Positions 8,961-17,044 of a stretch of 51,207 bases of DNA are shown piece by piece. The DNA comes from Burkholderiaceae bacterium (lineage in GTDB: Bacteria; Pseudomonadota; Gammaproteobacteria; Burkholderiales; Burkholderiaceae_E): assembly GCA_023954015.1 (NCBI GenBank), contig JAMLIS010000021.1, positions 1 through 51,207 on the forward strand. Reading direction: 5' to 3'. The stretch's first letter is position 1. Every line of letters starts with the position of its first letter. A program made the position numbers and the translations under genes. The notes below the pieces were generated by a model, which was not told the DNA's origin, searched no databases, and saw only the letters and a list, made by a program, of their open reading frames with translations.

Positions 8961-10184
8961 ATGAAGATCTATCGGGTCGGCGGGTCGGTGCGCGACGAGT
9001 TGCTCGGCATCGCGGTCAAGGATCGCGACTGGGTCGTCGTCGGCGCAACGCCCGACGAGCTGGTCGCACGCGGCTTTCGCTCCGTCGGGCGCGACTTCCC
9101 GGTGTTCCTGCATCCGCGCACGCACGAGGAGTACGCGCTGGCGCGCACCGAACGCAAGACCGCCCCCGGCTATCGCGGCTTCGTCGTGCAGGCCGATCCC
9201 GGCGTCACGCTCGAAGACGACCTGCAGCGCCGCGACCTCACGATCAACGCGATGGCGATCGCCGAGGACGGCACGCTCGTCGATCCCTACGGCGGCCTGG
9301 CCGACCTGCGCGCGGGGGTCCTGCGCCACGTCGGTGTCGCCTTCGCCGAGGACCCGGTTCGCATCCTGCGCCTCGCCCGCTTCGCCGCGCGCTTCGAGGA
9401 GTTCACGGTGGCGCCGGAGACGATGAACCTGATGCGCGAGATGGTGCGCGCGGGCGAGGCAGACGCGCTGGTCGCCGAGCGGGTCTGGCAGGAACTCTCG
9501 CGCGGACTGATGGAAGCGCGCCCGTCGCGGATGTTCGAGGTGCTGCGCGCCTGCGGTGCGCTCGAGCGCGTCGTCCCCGAGCTCGACCGCCTGTGGGGCG
9601 TGCCGCAGCCGGCCGGCCCGCATCCCGAAGTCGACACCGGCGTGCACGCGATGATGGTGATCGACTACGCGGCGCGCACCGGTGCGTCGCTGTGCGTGCG
9701 TTTCGCGGCGCTCGTGCACGACCTGGGCAAGGGGGCGACGCCGCCCGCCGAGTGGCCGCGGCACATCGCCCACGAGGAACGCTCGGTCCGCCTCGTCGAG
9801 CAGTTGTGCGAGAGGCTGCGCGTCCCGACCGAGTGCCGCGACCTGGCGCGCATCGTCGCCCGCGAGCACGGGCTCGTTCATCGGGCGCTCGAACTGCGCG
9901 CCGGAACGATCACGAAACTGCTCGAACGGGTCGACTACGCTCGCCGCCCGCGGCGGCTCGACTCGGTGCTCGCCGCCTGCGAGGCCGATTACCGCGGACG
10001 GCTGGGACTCGAATCCCGTCCCTATCCGCAGGCGCAGCGCCTGCGCGACGCGGCGCGCGCCTTCGCATCGGTGGACACCGCTGCGATCGCCCGAGCGCAC
10101 GCCGATTCGCCGCAACGGATCCGCCAGGCACTGCACGAAGCACGCACTCGCGCGATCGCCGAAGCACTGGACGAGAGTCCCTGA
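8961..10184 (+). CDS. cca: Multifunctional CCA tRNA nucleotidyltransferase with HD domain
   Basis: This is a 407-residue enzyme that adds or repairs the 3'-CCA of tRNAs. The N-terminal class II nucleotidyltransferase head carries IYRVGGSVRDELLG and KDRDWVVVG (the two metal-binding Asp residues). It is followed by RRDLTINAMA, the DPYGGLADL neck and EDPVRILRLARFAARF. The C-terminal half holds an HD phosphohydrolase domain (VHDLGKG) as in the E. coli-type multifunctional protein with 2',3'-cyclic phosphodiesterase and phosphatase activities. ATG 8961 starts immediately at the conserved head; upstream codons in frame are not conserved in character. A tandem repeat block follows directly after the stop. 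Confidence 0.96.
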   Translation: MKIYRVGGSVRDELLGIAVKDRDWVVVGATPDELVARGFRSVGRDFPVFLHPRTHEEYALARTERKTAPGYRGFVVQADPGVTLEDDLQRRDLTINAMAIAEDGTLVDPYGGLADLRAGVLRHVGVAFAEDPVRILRLARFAARFEEFTVAPETMNLMREMVRAGEADALVAERVWQELSRGLMEARPSRMFEVLRACGALERVVPELDRLWGVPQPAGPHPEVDTGVHAMMVIDYAARTGASLCVRFAALVHDLGKGATPPAEWPRHIAHEERSVRLVEQLCERLRVPTECRDLARIVAREHGLVHRALELRAGTITKLLERVDYARRPRRLDSVLAACEADYRGRLGLESRPYPQAQRLRDAARAFASVDTAAIARAHADSPQRIRQALHEARTRAIAEALDESP

Positions 10185-10186
10185 GC

Positions 10187-10295
10187 GAGCCCCCCCGAGC
10201 GCCGCGCGCGAGCCCCCCGCGCGCGAGCCTCCCGAGCGCCGCGCGCGAGCCTCCCGAGCGCCGCGCGCGAGCCTCCCGAGCGCCGCGCGCGAGCC
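10187..10295. repeat. 22-bp GC-rich tandem repeat between convergent genes
   Basis: Five head-to-tail units follow the cca stop. Unit lengths are 23 (10187-10209), 15 (10210-10224, internally deleted), and three identical 22-bp units (10225-10246, 10247-10268, 10269-10290), then a partial GAGCC. The consensus is GAGCCTCCCGAGCG followed by CCGCGCGC. It fills the 117-base gap between the convergent cca and DUF2905 genes. It is purely GC with no spacer diversity, so it behaves as a minisatellite that could expand or contract by slippage, and it may form structure that blocks read-through. Confidence 0.9.
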
Positions 10296-10301
10296 ATCCA
10301 T

Positions 10302-10496
10302 TCACAGCAGACGCGACAGCAGCGCGGCGAGCAGCGACAGCAGCACGGTCGACGTGATCGGGATCGACCAGCCGCGGCCGAAGAGACGGAACTCGAAGTC
10401 GCCGGGCAGGCGCCCGATGCCGAGACGGCGCAGCAGCGGCATCAGCCCCGAGAACAGCACGAGCGCGACGACGACGACCAGCAGCCATTTGATCAT
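10302..10496 (-). CDS. DUF2905 family small membrane protein
   Basis: This is a 64-residue protein with two predicted transmembrane helices (residues about 3-22, LLVVVVALVLFSGLMPLL, and about 49-64) and a central GRLPGDF motif followed by RLFGRGWSIPITST. That motif is the hallmark of the DUF2905 family. The function is unknown. The start ATG overlaps the stop of the upstream diheme cytochrome gene (ATGA), so it is the last gene of a four-gene minus-strand operon. The tandem repeat block begins just beyond its 3' end. Confidence 0.9.
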   Translation of the reverse strand: MIKWLLVVVVALVLFSGLMPLLRRLGIGRLPGDFEFRLFGRGWSIPITSTVLLSLLAALLSRLL

Positions 10497-11401
10497 CGGC
10501 CTGCGTGCCGCTGGAGGAACGAGACGATCTCCGGAACCGACAACTGCGGCTCGCGCGGATCCGAAGCGCTCTGCACGCGGTTCATCCATTGCAGGTTGTC
10601 GCGCATCCTGGCGACGACTTCCGGCCACTCCTGCGCCGTGTGCTGCGCCGGATCGGGCAGCGCGTGGCATTGACCGCAGGCCTCGGCGTACACCCGACCC
10701 GGGCCGCTCTCGATCGCCAGCGCCAGTTCCGGGTCGGTGCGGGGATCCACGGAGCGCAGCGCGTGCCGCTGCAGGTAGGCGACGATTTCGCGCTCCTCGT
10801 CCGCGTTCGGTGCGGCCATTGCCCGCTCGCCGGCATCCGGCGAGCGCATCAGGTCGGCCATCAGCGGCCCGAGGTTCCCGCGCCCCTGCATTCTCGGCAC
10901 CATTCGCCGTACCACCTGCGGCCAGGTCTGCGCATCGTGCATCGCCGGATCGGGCAGGTTGTGGCACTGCACGCAATAGAGCGCCAACAGACGGGCTCCG
11001 CGCGAATCGGCCTGCGGCAGCTGCGACGGTCGCAGTCGATCGGGAAGTATGCGCAGCAGCATCGCGCCGTGGCTGCTGCGCTTCCACCGCTCGCGCGAGG
11101 CCTGCGCCAGGCGCTCGAGATCACCGGCCGAAAGCGAGCGCTCGTCGACGCGGCCGGCCTGCGACAGCGGTCGGGCCGGAGGACGCTGCTCGATCGAACG
11201 CGTGACGACCTCGGACGATCGAGTCGGCGGGGCGTTCACCGAGCTCGCGCCGACGGGCGCAGCGACGACCGAAACGACGACGACGAGGCGCGCGAGCGCG
11301 CCGGTGGCGACGCGCGGCCCCGGCGTCGGGCGCGAGACGGAAGCTGCGATGCGCACGGCCATCGCGGCGCGACGAACGAGCGAATTCCGTCGCCGGTACA
11401 T
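10493..11401 (-). CDS. Exported diheme c-type cytochrome with duplicated heme domain
   Basis: This is a 302-residue protein (ATG at 11401; an in-frame ATG at 11362 is an alternative start). A hydrophobic export segment lies at about residues 30-53. Two heme-binding motifs are present: CVQCH (143-147) and CGQCH (242-246). Each is followed by the same pattern, CH-x-LPDPA-x-H-x2-Q-x-WP-x-VV-x-RM, so the protein arose by internal duplication. It is probably a periplasmic electron carrier; partners are unknown. It starts 11 bases after the MidA homologue ends and is coupled to the DUF2905 gene, so all belong to one minus-strand operon. A less likely reading is a sensor protein, because the N-terminal 130 residues have no recognisable fold. 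Confidence 0.85.
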   Translation of the reverse strand: MYRRRNSLVRRAAMAVRIAASVSRPTPGPRVATGALARLVVVVSVVAAPVGASSVNAPPTRSSEVVTRSIEQRPPARPLSQAGRVDERSLSAGDLERLAQASRERWKRSSHGAMLLRILPDRLRPSQLPQADSRGARLLALYCVQCHNLPDPAMHDAQTWPQVVRRMVPRMQGRGNLGPLMADLMRSPDAGERAMAAPNADEEREIVAYLQRHALRSVDPRTDPELALAIESGPGRVYAEACGQCHALPDPAQHTAQEWPEVVARMRDNLQWMNRVQSASDPREPQLSVPEIVSFLQRHAGR

Positions 11402-11412
11402 CGAAGCGTCCT

Positions 11413-12723
11413 CTACAGGCGAGCCCGCCGGTCGCGCGTGCGGAACCCGATCGCGTCGTCCGGCACCGAGCGGCCGAACGCGATCGCCTTGAACAGCTCT
11501 CCCATTTCCGACTCCGAAAGCAGGCGCTGGACCGCGTGCGTCTGGCGCGTCCATTCGCGCAGATCGTCGCGCGACATCGCGGCACACGCGTCGAGCAATC
11601 CGCAGTCGAGCAGGAATCGGGCCTGGGATGCGAAGCCGAGCGCGTCGAGCCCGGCGCGCGACGCGGCCTGCGCCACGCCGCTGAAGTCGACGTGCGCGGT
11701 GATGTCCTGCAGCCCGGGCCACAGGAACGGATCGTCGTGCGCCCGATGGCGGAAATGACAGCGCAGCGTACCGGTATCGCGCTGCGGGTGATAGAACTCG
11801 TGCCGCGGAAAGCCGTAGTCGACGAGCAGCATCGCGCCGCGCGCGAGGCGCGCGCCCACAGTGGCCACCCAGGCCTCGGCCTGCTCGCCGATCTCCGAGA
11901 CGTAGTCGTGCGCGGCGGACGCAAAGTCGGCGCCGCCGGCATCGCCGGCGTGTTCGCGCCAGGCCTCGCGCAGCCGATCGCGCACCCGCTCGGCGAGGGG
12001 CCCGTCGGCGGGCCGCTCGGACCAGTCGAGCGCGGCGCTGCCGGCGCGCGCCACGCCCCGCTCGAACACGTCGCCCTTGCACCAGCGGAAGACGCGCACC
12101 GGCATCGCATCGAGCACCTCGTTGGCGAGCACGACGCCTTCGATGCGCTCGGGCAACGCATCGAGCCAGCGGACCCGTTCCAGCAGCTCGTCGCCCGCAG
12201 CGGCGATCGCGCGCCGCTGCCGCTCGCGCAGCGACGCCGACAGCTCGACGATCGCGTAGCTGCGCGGCAGCGCGCGCGCGTCGCGAAGCGCCGACAGGAC
12301 CTGCACCGCCAGCGCCCCCGAGCCGGCACCGAATTCGACGATTTCGTCGTCCGCGCCCAGCCATTGCGCACACTGCACGGCGATGCAGCGGCCGAACAGC
12401 GGCGACATTTCCGGCGCGGTGACGAAATCGCCCTCGTCGCCGAACACGCGGTTCGGGCCGCTGTAGTAGCCGATGCCGGGCTCGTAGAGCGCTCGCTGCA
12501 TGTACCGATCGAAACCGATCCAGCCGCCGGCGGCATCGATTTCCTCGCCGATGCGCCGCACCAGCTCCTGCGAGTCGGCGAGCGCCTGCGCGCGGGGCGC
12601 GTGCGCGGAAGGCGCGTCTGCGGCAGGCGCGTCTGCGGCAGGCACGTCTGCGGCAGGCGCGTCTGCGGCAGGCGCGTGTGCGGCAGGCGCGCCGGCACCC
12701 GGGCGGGAAGACCGCGCGCTCAC
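11413..12723 (-). CDS. MidA/NDUFAF7-family SAM-dependent methyltransferase
   Basis: This is a 436-residue class I SAM methyltransferase-like protein (DUF185). NDUFAF7, the mitochondrial relative, dimethylates an arginine in complex I; bacterial substrates are not established. Visible features are IGEEIDAAGGWIGFDRYM, YYSGPNRVFGDEGDFVTAPE, the SAM loop VEFGAGSGALA, GVVLANEVLDAMPV and LLVDYGFPRHEFYHPQR. The likely start is GTG 12723, overlapping the upstream acyltransferase stop as GTGA. No ATG occurs before the conserved domain. The N-terminal about 45 residues are a pentapeptide AADAP repeat encoded by a 15-bp tandem repeat, which is unlike the rest of the protein and probably disordered. It lies in a four-gene operon with acyltransferase, cytochrome c and DUF2905 genes. 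Confidence 0.88.
   Translation of the reverse strand: MSARSSRPGAGAPAAHAPAADAPAADVPAADAPAADAPSAHAPRAQALADSQELVRRIGEEIDAAGGWIGFDRYMQRALYEPGIGYYSGPNRVFGDEGDFVTAPEMSPLFGRCIAVQCAQWLGADDEIVEFGAGSGALAVQVLSALRDARALPRSYAIVELSASLRERQRRAIAAAGDELLERVRWLDALPERIEGVVLANEVLDAMPVRVFRWCKGDVFERGVARAGSAALDWSERPADGPLAERVRDRLREAWREHAGDAGGADFASAAHDYVSEIGEQAEAWVATVGARLARGAMLLVDYGFPRHEFYHPQRDTGTLRCHFRHRAHDDPFLWPGLQDITAHVDFSGVAQAASRAGLDALGFASQARFLLDCGLLDACAAMSRDDLREWTRQTHAVQRLLSESEMGELFKAIAFGRSVPDDAIGFRTRDRRARL
12614..12688 (-). repeat. Five 15-bp in-frame tandem repeats inside the MidA-like gene
   Basis: On the plus strand the unit is GCGTCTGCGGCAGGC, at 12614-12628, 12629-12643, 12644-12658 (first base A), 12659-12673 and 12674-12688 (one C-to-G change to GTGT). 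Read on the minus strand it encodes AADAP pentapeptides with single variants (AADVP, AAHAP). Because the unit is a multiple of three, changes in copy number would lengthen or shorten the N-terminal tail without a frameshift. Confidence 0.92.
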
Positions 12724-13643
12724 GCCGGAACCGTCTCGCGCCGCGGCGCCTGCGCCTGCAGCAGAGTGTCGATCTGGCGGTCCTTCTCCTGCCACAATTC
12801 GTGCAACCAGGCCTGCACGCGCTTGCGCGCGCGCGAGTCGGTCATCGCATCGGCGCGGAAGAATTCGACCGGAATCGGCCGCCGCGCCATTCGCACGACG
12901 ATGCGCGCGACGTCGCCGCGCAGGAACTGCCAGAAGGTGGGCACGCCGTCCGGGTAGACGATCGTCACGTCGATCAGCGAATCGAAGCGCTCGCCCAGCG
13001 CATTGAGCGTGAGCGCCAGCGCCCCGGCCTTCGGCTTGAGCAGGTGGCGGTACGGAGACCGCTGCGCGTCGCGCTTCTCGCGCGTGAAGCGCGTTCCCTC
13101 GACGAAGTTCATCACGCTGGTCGGCAGCCGGGCGAACTTCTCGCAGGCGCGCCGCGTCGTCTCGAGGTCTTCGAGGCGCTTCTCCGGGTGCCGGCGCAGG
13201 TAGCTGTCCGAATGCCGGCGCATGAACGGGAAGTCGAGCGCCCACCAGGCCAGGCCCATCACGGGCACGTAGATCAGCTCGTACTTCAGGAAGAACTTCA
13301 GCAGCGGAATCCGCCGGTTCAGCAATCGCTGCAGCACGAAGATGTCGACCCACGACTGATGATTGCAGCTGACCAGGTACCAGCCGCGGGGATCGATCCG
13401 CTCGAGCCCTTCGACGTCCCACACGGTCGGCTGCGTCAGGCGCATCCAGGCGTTGTTGCCCGCTATCCAGCAGGTGGCGATCGCGTTGAGCAGCGGATCC
13501 ACGACGGAGCGAACGCGCTCGAAAGGCAGCAGCAGCTTGAACAGCGCGAACACGAACAGCAGCCCGCACCAGAGCAGCGTGTTGACGGCGAGCAGCAGGA
13601 CGGCGACCGCAGCGCGGACGACCGGAGGCAGGAAGGCAAGCAT
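12720..13643 (-). CDS. Lysophospholipid acyltransferase family protein (YihG-like, PlsC superfamily)
   Basis: This is a 307-residue inner-membrane acyltransferase, probably acylating lysophosphatidic acid or a related lysophospholipid. The N-terminus has hydrophobic segments (MLAFLPPVVRAAVAVLLLAV, then LLWCGLLFVFALFKLLLP). The catalytic HX4D motif reads CNHQSWVDIF and the substrate motif reads FVEGTRFTREK, in place of the common FPEGTR. Length and the long C-terminal part match E. coli YihG rather than the shorter PlsC. ATG 13643 is the first Met before the membrane segment. The stop overlaps the GTG of the MidA gene. It is the first gene of the minus-strand operon, divergent (147 bases) from the pteridine reductase gene. 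Confidence 0.88.
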   Translation of the reverse strand: MLAFLPPVVRAAVAVLLLAVNTLLWCGLLFVFALFKLLLPFERVRSVVDPLLNAIATCWIAGNNAWMRLTQPTVWDVEGLERIDPRGWYLVSCNHQSWVDIFVLQRLLNRRIPLLKFFLKYELIYVPVMGLAWWALDFPFMRRHSDSYLRRHPEKRLEDLETTRRACEKFARLPTSVMNFVEGTRFTREKRDAQRSPYRHLLKPKAGALALTLNALGERFDSLIDVTIVYPDGVPTFWQFLRGDVARIVVRMARRPIPVEFFRADAMTDSRARKRVQAWLHELWQEKDRQIDTLLQAQAPRRETVPA

Positions 13644-13790
13644 GCGGGAAGACGGCGTGCGCGGAAGCGTCGATCGTACCAGCCGTCCCGGACGCACGAC
13701 GCGCCGGGCGGGCCGCACGCGCGCACCGGCCCCGGCGGCCCCGGCGGCCGCGGCCGGCTGCACGGGTGCATGCCGTACACTCGTCTCGCC

Positions 13791-14534
13791 ATGCATCCGA
13801 ATCGCGTCGTCCTCGTCACCGGCGCGGCCCGTCGCGTCGGCGCGCAGATCGCAGCGCACCTGCACGCGCGCGGCGCCGACGTCGCCGTTCACTGCCGGCA
13901 TTCGGTCGAGCAGGCCGAGGCGCTCGTCGCTCGGCTCAATGCCGCACGCGGCGATTCCGCCCGTGCCTTCGAGGCCGACCTCGCGCAGGCGGCGGCCTGC
14001 GAGCGCCTGGTGCAGGCAGCAGGCGACTGGCACGGACGCATCGACGCGCTGGTCAACAACGCGTCGACCTTCCTGCGCACGCCCGCAGGCGCGGTCGACG
14101 AGCGACTGTGGTCGTCGATCGTCGACGGCAACCTGAAGGCCGCGTTCTTCACGAGCCAGGCGGCGGCGCCCTGGCTGCGCGCCGCAAGGGGCGCCATCGT
14201 CAATGTCACCGACGCACGTGCCGAGCGCCCGCTCGCCGGCTTCTCCGTGTATTCGGCCGCCAAGGCGGGCATCGTCGCGCTGACCCGCGCGCTCGCGCTC
14301 GAACTGGCCCCCGCGGTGCGCGTGAACGCGGTGGCCCCCGGCTCGCTCGACTGGCCCGAGCACGACGTGTTCACCGACGACGAGCAGCGGGCGATCGAAG
14401 CGGCGATTCCGCTGCGCCGGATCGGCAGCGGCGAAGACGTCGCGCGCGCGATCGCGTTCCTGCTCGACGACGCCGACTACGTCACCGGCCACGTACTGCA
14501 CGTCGACGGCGGCAGCTCGCTGGTCTCGCGCTGA
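13791..14534 (+). CDS. Pteridine reductase (SDR family)
   Basis: This is a 247-residue short-chain dehydrogenase. The cofactor motif TGAARRVG fits the TGX3RXG pattern that separates PTR1/FolM-type pteridine reductases from ordinary SDRs (TGX3GXG). Other motifs are ALVNNASTF (the NNAS motif), VNVTDARAERPL, and the catalytic YSAAKAG. It probably reduces dihydrobiopterin or dihydrofolate-type pteridines with NADPH. ATG 13791 is chosen; an in-frame ATG at 13770 would add seven residues. A -10-like TACACT sits at 13776-13781, so a short-leader or leaderless transcript is possible. folB follows 13 bases later and then ttcA, a cluster seen in Burkholderiales; folB next door supports a pterin role. 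Confidence 0.88.
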   Translation: MHPNRVVLVTGAARRVGAQIAAHLHARGADVAVHCRHSVEQAEALVARLNAARGDSARAFEADLAQAAACERLVQAAGDWHGRIDALVNNASTFLRTPAGAVDERLWSSIVDGNLKAAFFTSQAAAPWLRAARGAIVNVTDARAERPLAGFSVYSAAKAGIVALTRALALELAPAVRVNAVAPGSLDWPEHDVFTDDEQRAIEAAIPLRRIGSGEDVARAIAFLLDDADYVTGHVLHVDGGSSLVSR

Positions 14535-14547
14535 GCAACCACACGAC

Positions 14548-14934
14548 ATGACGACGGACATCACCTCGTTTCCCGACTGCTACCGCGTCCTCGTGCAGGA
14601 CATCGAGATCGACTGCTACCTGGGCGTCTACGAACGCGAGCAGGCCCGGCGCCGCCCGATCGTCGTCGACGTCGAGCTGTACGTCCCCGACGTGACGCGC
14701 CAGCGGCGCCGCGACCTGCTCTCCGAGACGGTCAACTACGAGCGCGTCGTCGAGGCGGTCGAGCGACTCGTCGGCGGCGAGCGGCGATTCCGGCTGGTCG
14801 AGACGATCTGCGGGGAGCTCGCCGACGAACTGGCGAAACTGCCGGGCTTGCGCGCGCTGAAGGTGGCGGTGACCAAGCCGCAGCCGCTGCCGCGCGCGCG
14901 CTCGGTTCGCGTAGAAGTGTGGAGGCATCCGTGA
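14548..14934 (+). CDS. folB: Dihydroneopterin aldolase (FolB family)
   Basis: This is a 128-residue cytoplasmic protein of the FolB/FolX T-fold family, which cleaves dihydroneopterin to 6-hydroxymethyl-dihydropterin and glycolaldehyde in folate synthesis. Signatures are the N-terminal strand with [14 protein letters not shown], where most homologues have a similar GVxxxE motif, the [14 protein letters not shown] substrate region, [13 protein letters not shown], and the closing [13 protein letters not shown] strand. The ATG is at 14548, 13 bases after pteridine reductase. The stop overlaps the ttcA GTG (GTGA). A dihydroneopterin triphosphate epimerase (FolX) assignment cannot be excluded from sequence alone. 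Confidence 0.88.
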   Translation: MTTDITSFPDCYRVLVQDIEIDCYLGVYEREQARRRPIVVDVELYVPDVTRQRRRDLLSETVNYERVVEAVERLVGGERRFRLVETICGELADELAKLPGLRALKVAVTKPQPLPRARSVRVEVWRHP

Positions 14935-15827
14935 GCCGGGCCGGGACGGAAGCGCAGGACGCGGCCGACGTGCGCAGGCGCGAATACGAGCGCAACAAGC
15001 TGCACAAGCGCCTGCTGCGCCTCGCGGGCGAGGCGATCGTCGACTTCGGCATGATCGAAGCGGGCGACCGCGTGATGGTCTGCCTGTCGGGCGGCAAGGA
15101 CAGCTATGCGCTGCTCGACCTGCTGCGCACGCTGCGTTCGCGCGCGCCCATCGACTTCGATCTCGTCGCCGTGAACCTCGACCAGAAGCAGCCGGGCTTC
15201 CCGGAACACGTGCTGCCGGACTACCTGCGTTCGCTCGACGTTCCTTTCCGCATCGAGGCGCAGGACACCTATTCGATCGTCACGCGCGTGATCCCGCCGG
15301 GACGCACGATGTGTTCGCTGTGCTCGCGGCTGCGCCGCGGCATCCTCTATCGCGTCGCCGACGAGCTCGGCGCGACGAAGATCGCACTCGGCCACCACCG
15401 GGACGACATCCTCGAAACCTTCTTCCTGAACCTGTTCTTCGGCGGCAAGCTGAAGGCGATGCCGCCGAAGCTCGTCTCCGACGACGGCAGGCACGTAGTC
15501 GTGCGCCCGCTCGCCTACGTGAAGGAGGAGGATCTCGCCGCCTACGCCCGGTGGCGGGCGTTCCCGATCATCCCGTGCAACCTGTGCGGCTCGCAGGAAA
15601 ACCTGAAGCGGCGCGAGATCAAGCAGATGCTGCGCGACTGGGAGCGCCGCCACCCGGGACGCGTCGAGAACGTCTTCGCCTCGCTCGGTCGCGTCGTCCC
15701 CTCGCACCTGCTCGATCGCACGGCGTGCGACTTCGCCGCGTTGCGCGCCGACGGCGAGCCCTTCGCCGACGGCGATCGCGCATTCGATCCCGATCCGGAG
15801 TTCGAACGCTCGGCCGGGGCACGCTGA
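14931..15827 (+). CDS. ttcA: tRNA 2-thiocytidine biosynthesis protein TtcA
   Basis: This is a 298-residue ATP- and iron-sulfur-dependent thiolase that makes 2-thiocytidine at position 32 of tRNA. The PP-loop is [15 protein letters not shown] (SGGKDS at 53-58). The iron-sulfur cysteines are Cys128 and Cys131 (CSLC) and Cys216 (CNLC). Other conserved parts are [20 protein letters not shown] and [19 protein letters not shown] 14931 is preferred over the in-frame GTG 14919 because a GGAGG ribosome-binding site at 14920-14924 is well placed and the start overlaps the folB stop (GTGA). It ends 40 bases before the convergent Mrp operon. Confidence 0.95.
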   Translation: MSRAGTEAQDAADVRRREYERNKLHKRLLRLAGEAIVDFGMIEAGDRVMVCLSGGKDSYALLDLLRTLRSRAPIDFDLVAVNLDQKQPGFPEHVLPDYLRSLDVPFRIEAQDTYSIVTRVIPPGRTMCSLCSRLRRGILYRVADELGATKIALGHHRDDILETFFLNLFFGGKLKAMPPKLVSDDGRHVVVRPLAYVKEEDLAAYARWRAFPIIPCNLCGSQENLKRREIKQMLRDWERRHPGRVENVFASLGRVVPSHLLDRTACDFAALRADGEPFADGDRAFDPDPEFERSAGAR

Positions 15828-15844
15828 TATATGAGACCGGCCGC

Positions 15845-15861
15845 CGGTGCGCAATGCACCG
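15845..15861. terminator. Small hairpin between convergent ttcA and mrpG
   Basis: CGGTGC (15845-15850), loop GCAAT, GCACCG (15856-15861) form a 6-bp stem in the 40-base gap between the convergent ends of ttcA and the Mrp operon. There is no T-run on either side, so an intrinsic terminator is only a weak possibility. Confidence 0.25.
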
Positions 15862-15867
15862 CGCGCG

Positions 15868-16278
15868 TCACGGCCCGTCGCGCCGCCTCGCCGAACCCTG
15901 CGTGCGCACCGGTTCGCTGTCGCCCGCCGCCGCGGCGCCGGCGTGCCCGGCCTGCCGCAGCCGGAACAGCGCGGCACGCGACAGGAAGACGACCGCCACC
16001 GGTGCGCCGATCGGCAGCAGCACGACCACCGTCCACGGCTGGATCGACAGTCCTCCCTGCGTGGCCGTGAACCAGACGACCGAGGCCGCGGCGATCGACC
16101 AGGTTCCCATCGTGTACGGCAACGCTGCGGGATGTGCGCGCAGGAAGAAGTGGGGAAAGCGCAGCAGCCCGGTTGCGCCGACCACGCAGAACGCGGCGCC
16201 GTTGAGCAGCAGCAGCGAGACGAGCGCGTCGACCCACAGCGGCGTGAGCGAAGGGGCGAAGAACGCTTCGGCGCTCAT
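15868..16278 (-). CDS. mrpG: Mrp/Pha cation:proton antiporter subunit G
   Basis: This is a 136-residue MnhG/PhaG-family protein with three predicted membrane helices (about 15-40, 55-75, 80-100) and a charged C-terminal tail. Family motifs are LLNGAAFCVVGATGLLRFPHFFLRAH style sequence at residues 23-48 and the following LPYTMGTWS. Subunit G is a small membrane component of the multi-subunit Na+(K+)/H+ antiporter needed for activity. The start ATG overlaps the mrpF stop (ATGA). It is the last gene of the operon, in convergent orientation to ttcA. Confidence 0.92.
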   Translation of the reverse strand: MSAEAFFAPSLTPLWVDALVSLLLLNGAAFCVVGATGLLRFPHFFLRAHPAALPYTMGTWSIAAASVVWFTATQGGLSIQPWTVVVLLPIGAPVAVVFLSRAALFRLRQAGHAGAAAAGDSEPVRTQGSARRRDGP

Positions 16279-16553
16279 TCGATGATCTCCCCGCGCAGCA
16301 GGAACTTGCCGAGCGCCGCGGTGCTCACGTAGCCGAAGAGCGCGACGATCAGCGCGGCCTCGAAATACATGGTCCCGCCCGAGCGCAGGCCGAGCACGAG
16401 CATCACGAGCATCGCGACGACGTAGAGATAGTCGAAGGCGAGGATGCGGTCCTGCGCGCTCGGTCCGCGCAGCATGCGCACGAGCGCCAGCGCCATCGAG
16501 ACGACGAGCAGGACCAGCGTCGCGAGCGAAGCCAGGTGCAGCAGTGGGCTCAT
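16275..16553 (-). CDS. mrpF: Mrp/Pha cation:proton antiporter subunit F
   Basis: This is a 92-residue membrane protein with three predicted helices. The motif LRGPSAQDRILAFDYL (residues 28-43) is the signature of MnhF/PhaF subunits. ATG 16553 overlaps the mrpE stop and its own stop overlaps the mrpG start, both as ATGA. It acts in the inner-membrane Mrp complex. Confidence 0.94.
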   Translation of the reverse strand: MSPLLHLASLATLVLLVVSMALALVRMLRGPSAQDRILAFDYLYVVAMLVMLVLGLRSGGTMYFEAALIVALFGYVSTAALGKFLLRGEIIE

Positions 16554-17044
16554 TCGAAGATCTCCTTCAGCGGGTGCTCGTAGCGCCGCTTGTAGCGCGC
16601 CACGAAGGCGTCGACCGCGTCTTCGCGCAGGTCGAAGACGTGCAGCACGTACCAGCTCCGATCGGCGGCGAGCTCGGTCCACACGGTACCGGGGATCACC
16701 GTCGTGATCGTCGCCAGCGCGGCGATGGCGTTGGGGTCGCGAAGCTCGAGCGGCATGCGCACGAAGCGCCCTCCGGGCAGCCGGTCGCCGCGACGCAGGA
16801 CGCCGTGCGCCACCAGGTAGCTGGAGACGACGACGTCGCCGCCGACGCGCAGGATCAGCCGCGCGAGCAAACCGGGGCGCCGGATGCGGGGTCGAGGTTG
16901 CAGCAGCGGCGCGCCCAGCAGCGGCATCGCCACCGCCGCGATCGCCGCGACGATCAGCTGCCCGACGCTCGCCGAGCGCGCGAGCACGAGCCACAGCACG
17001 AACAGCGCCGCGCTCAACAGCGGTGCGGGGAGAAGACGCCTCAT
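16550..17044 (-). CDS. mrpE: Mrp/Pha cation:proton antiporter subunit E
   Basis: This is a 164-residue protein with two N-terminal hydrophobic segments and a C-terminal soluble part. MnhE/PhaE-type features include LLARLILRVGGDVVVSSYLVAHGVL-like sequence at about 60-84, then RMPLELRDPNAIAALATI and TVIPGTVWTELA. The start and stop overlap mrpD and mrpF as ATGA. Subunit E is required for activity of the hetero-oligomeric antiporter. Confidence 0.93.
   Translation of the reverse strand: MRRLLPAPLLSAALFVLWLVLARSASVGQLIVAAIAAVAMPLLGAPLLQPRPRIRRPGLLARLILRVGGDVVVSSYLVAHGVLRRGDRLPGGRFVRMPLELRDPNAIAALATITTVIPGTVWTELAADRSWYVLHVFDLREDAVDAFVARYKRRYEHPLKEIFE

Noticed and set aside
10187..10295. CRISPR array
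   Set aside because: The units abut without unique spacers, are GC-only and too short, and no cas genes are near; it is a tandem repeat.
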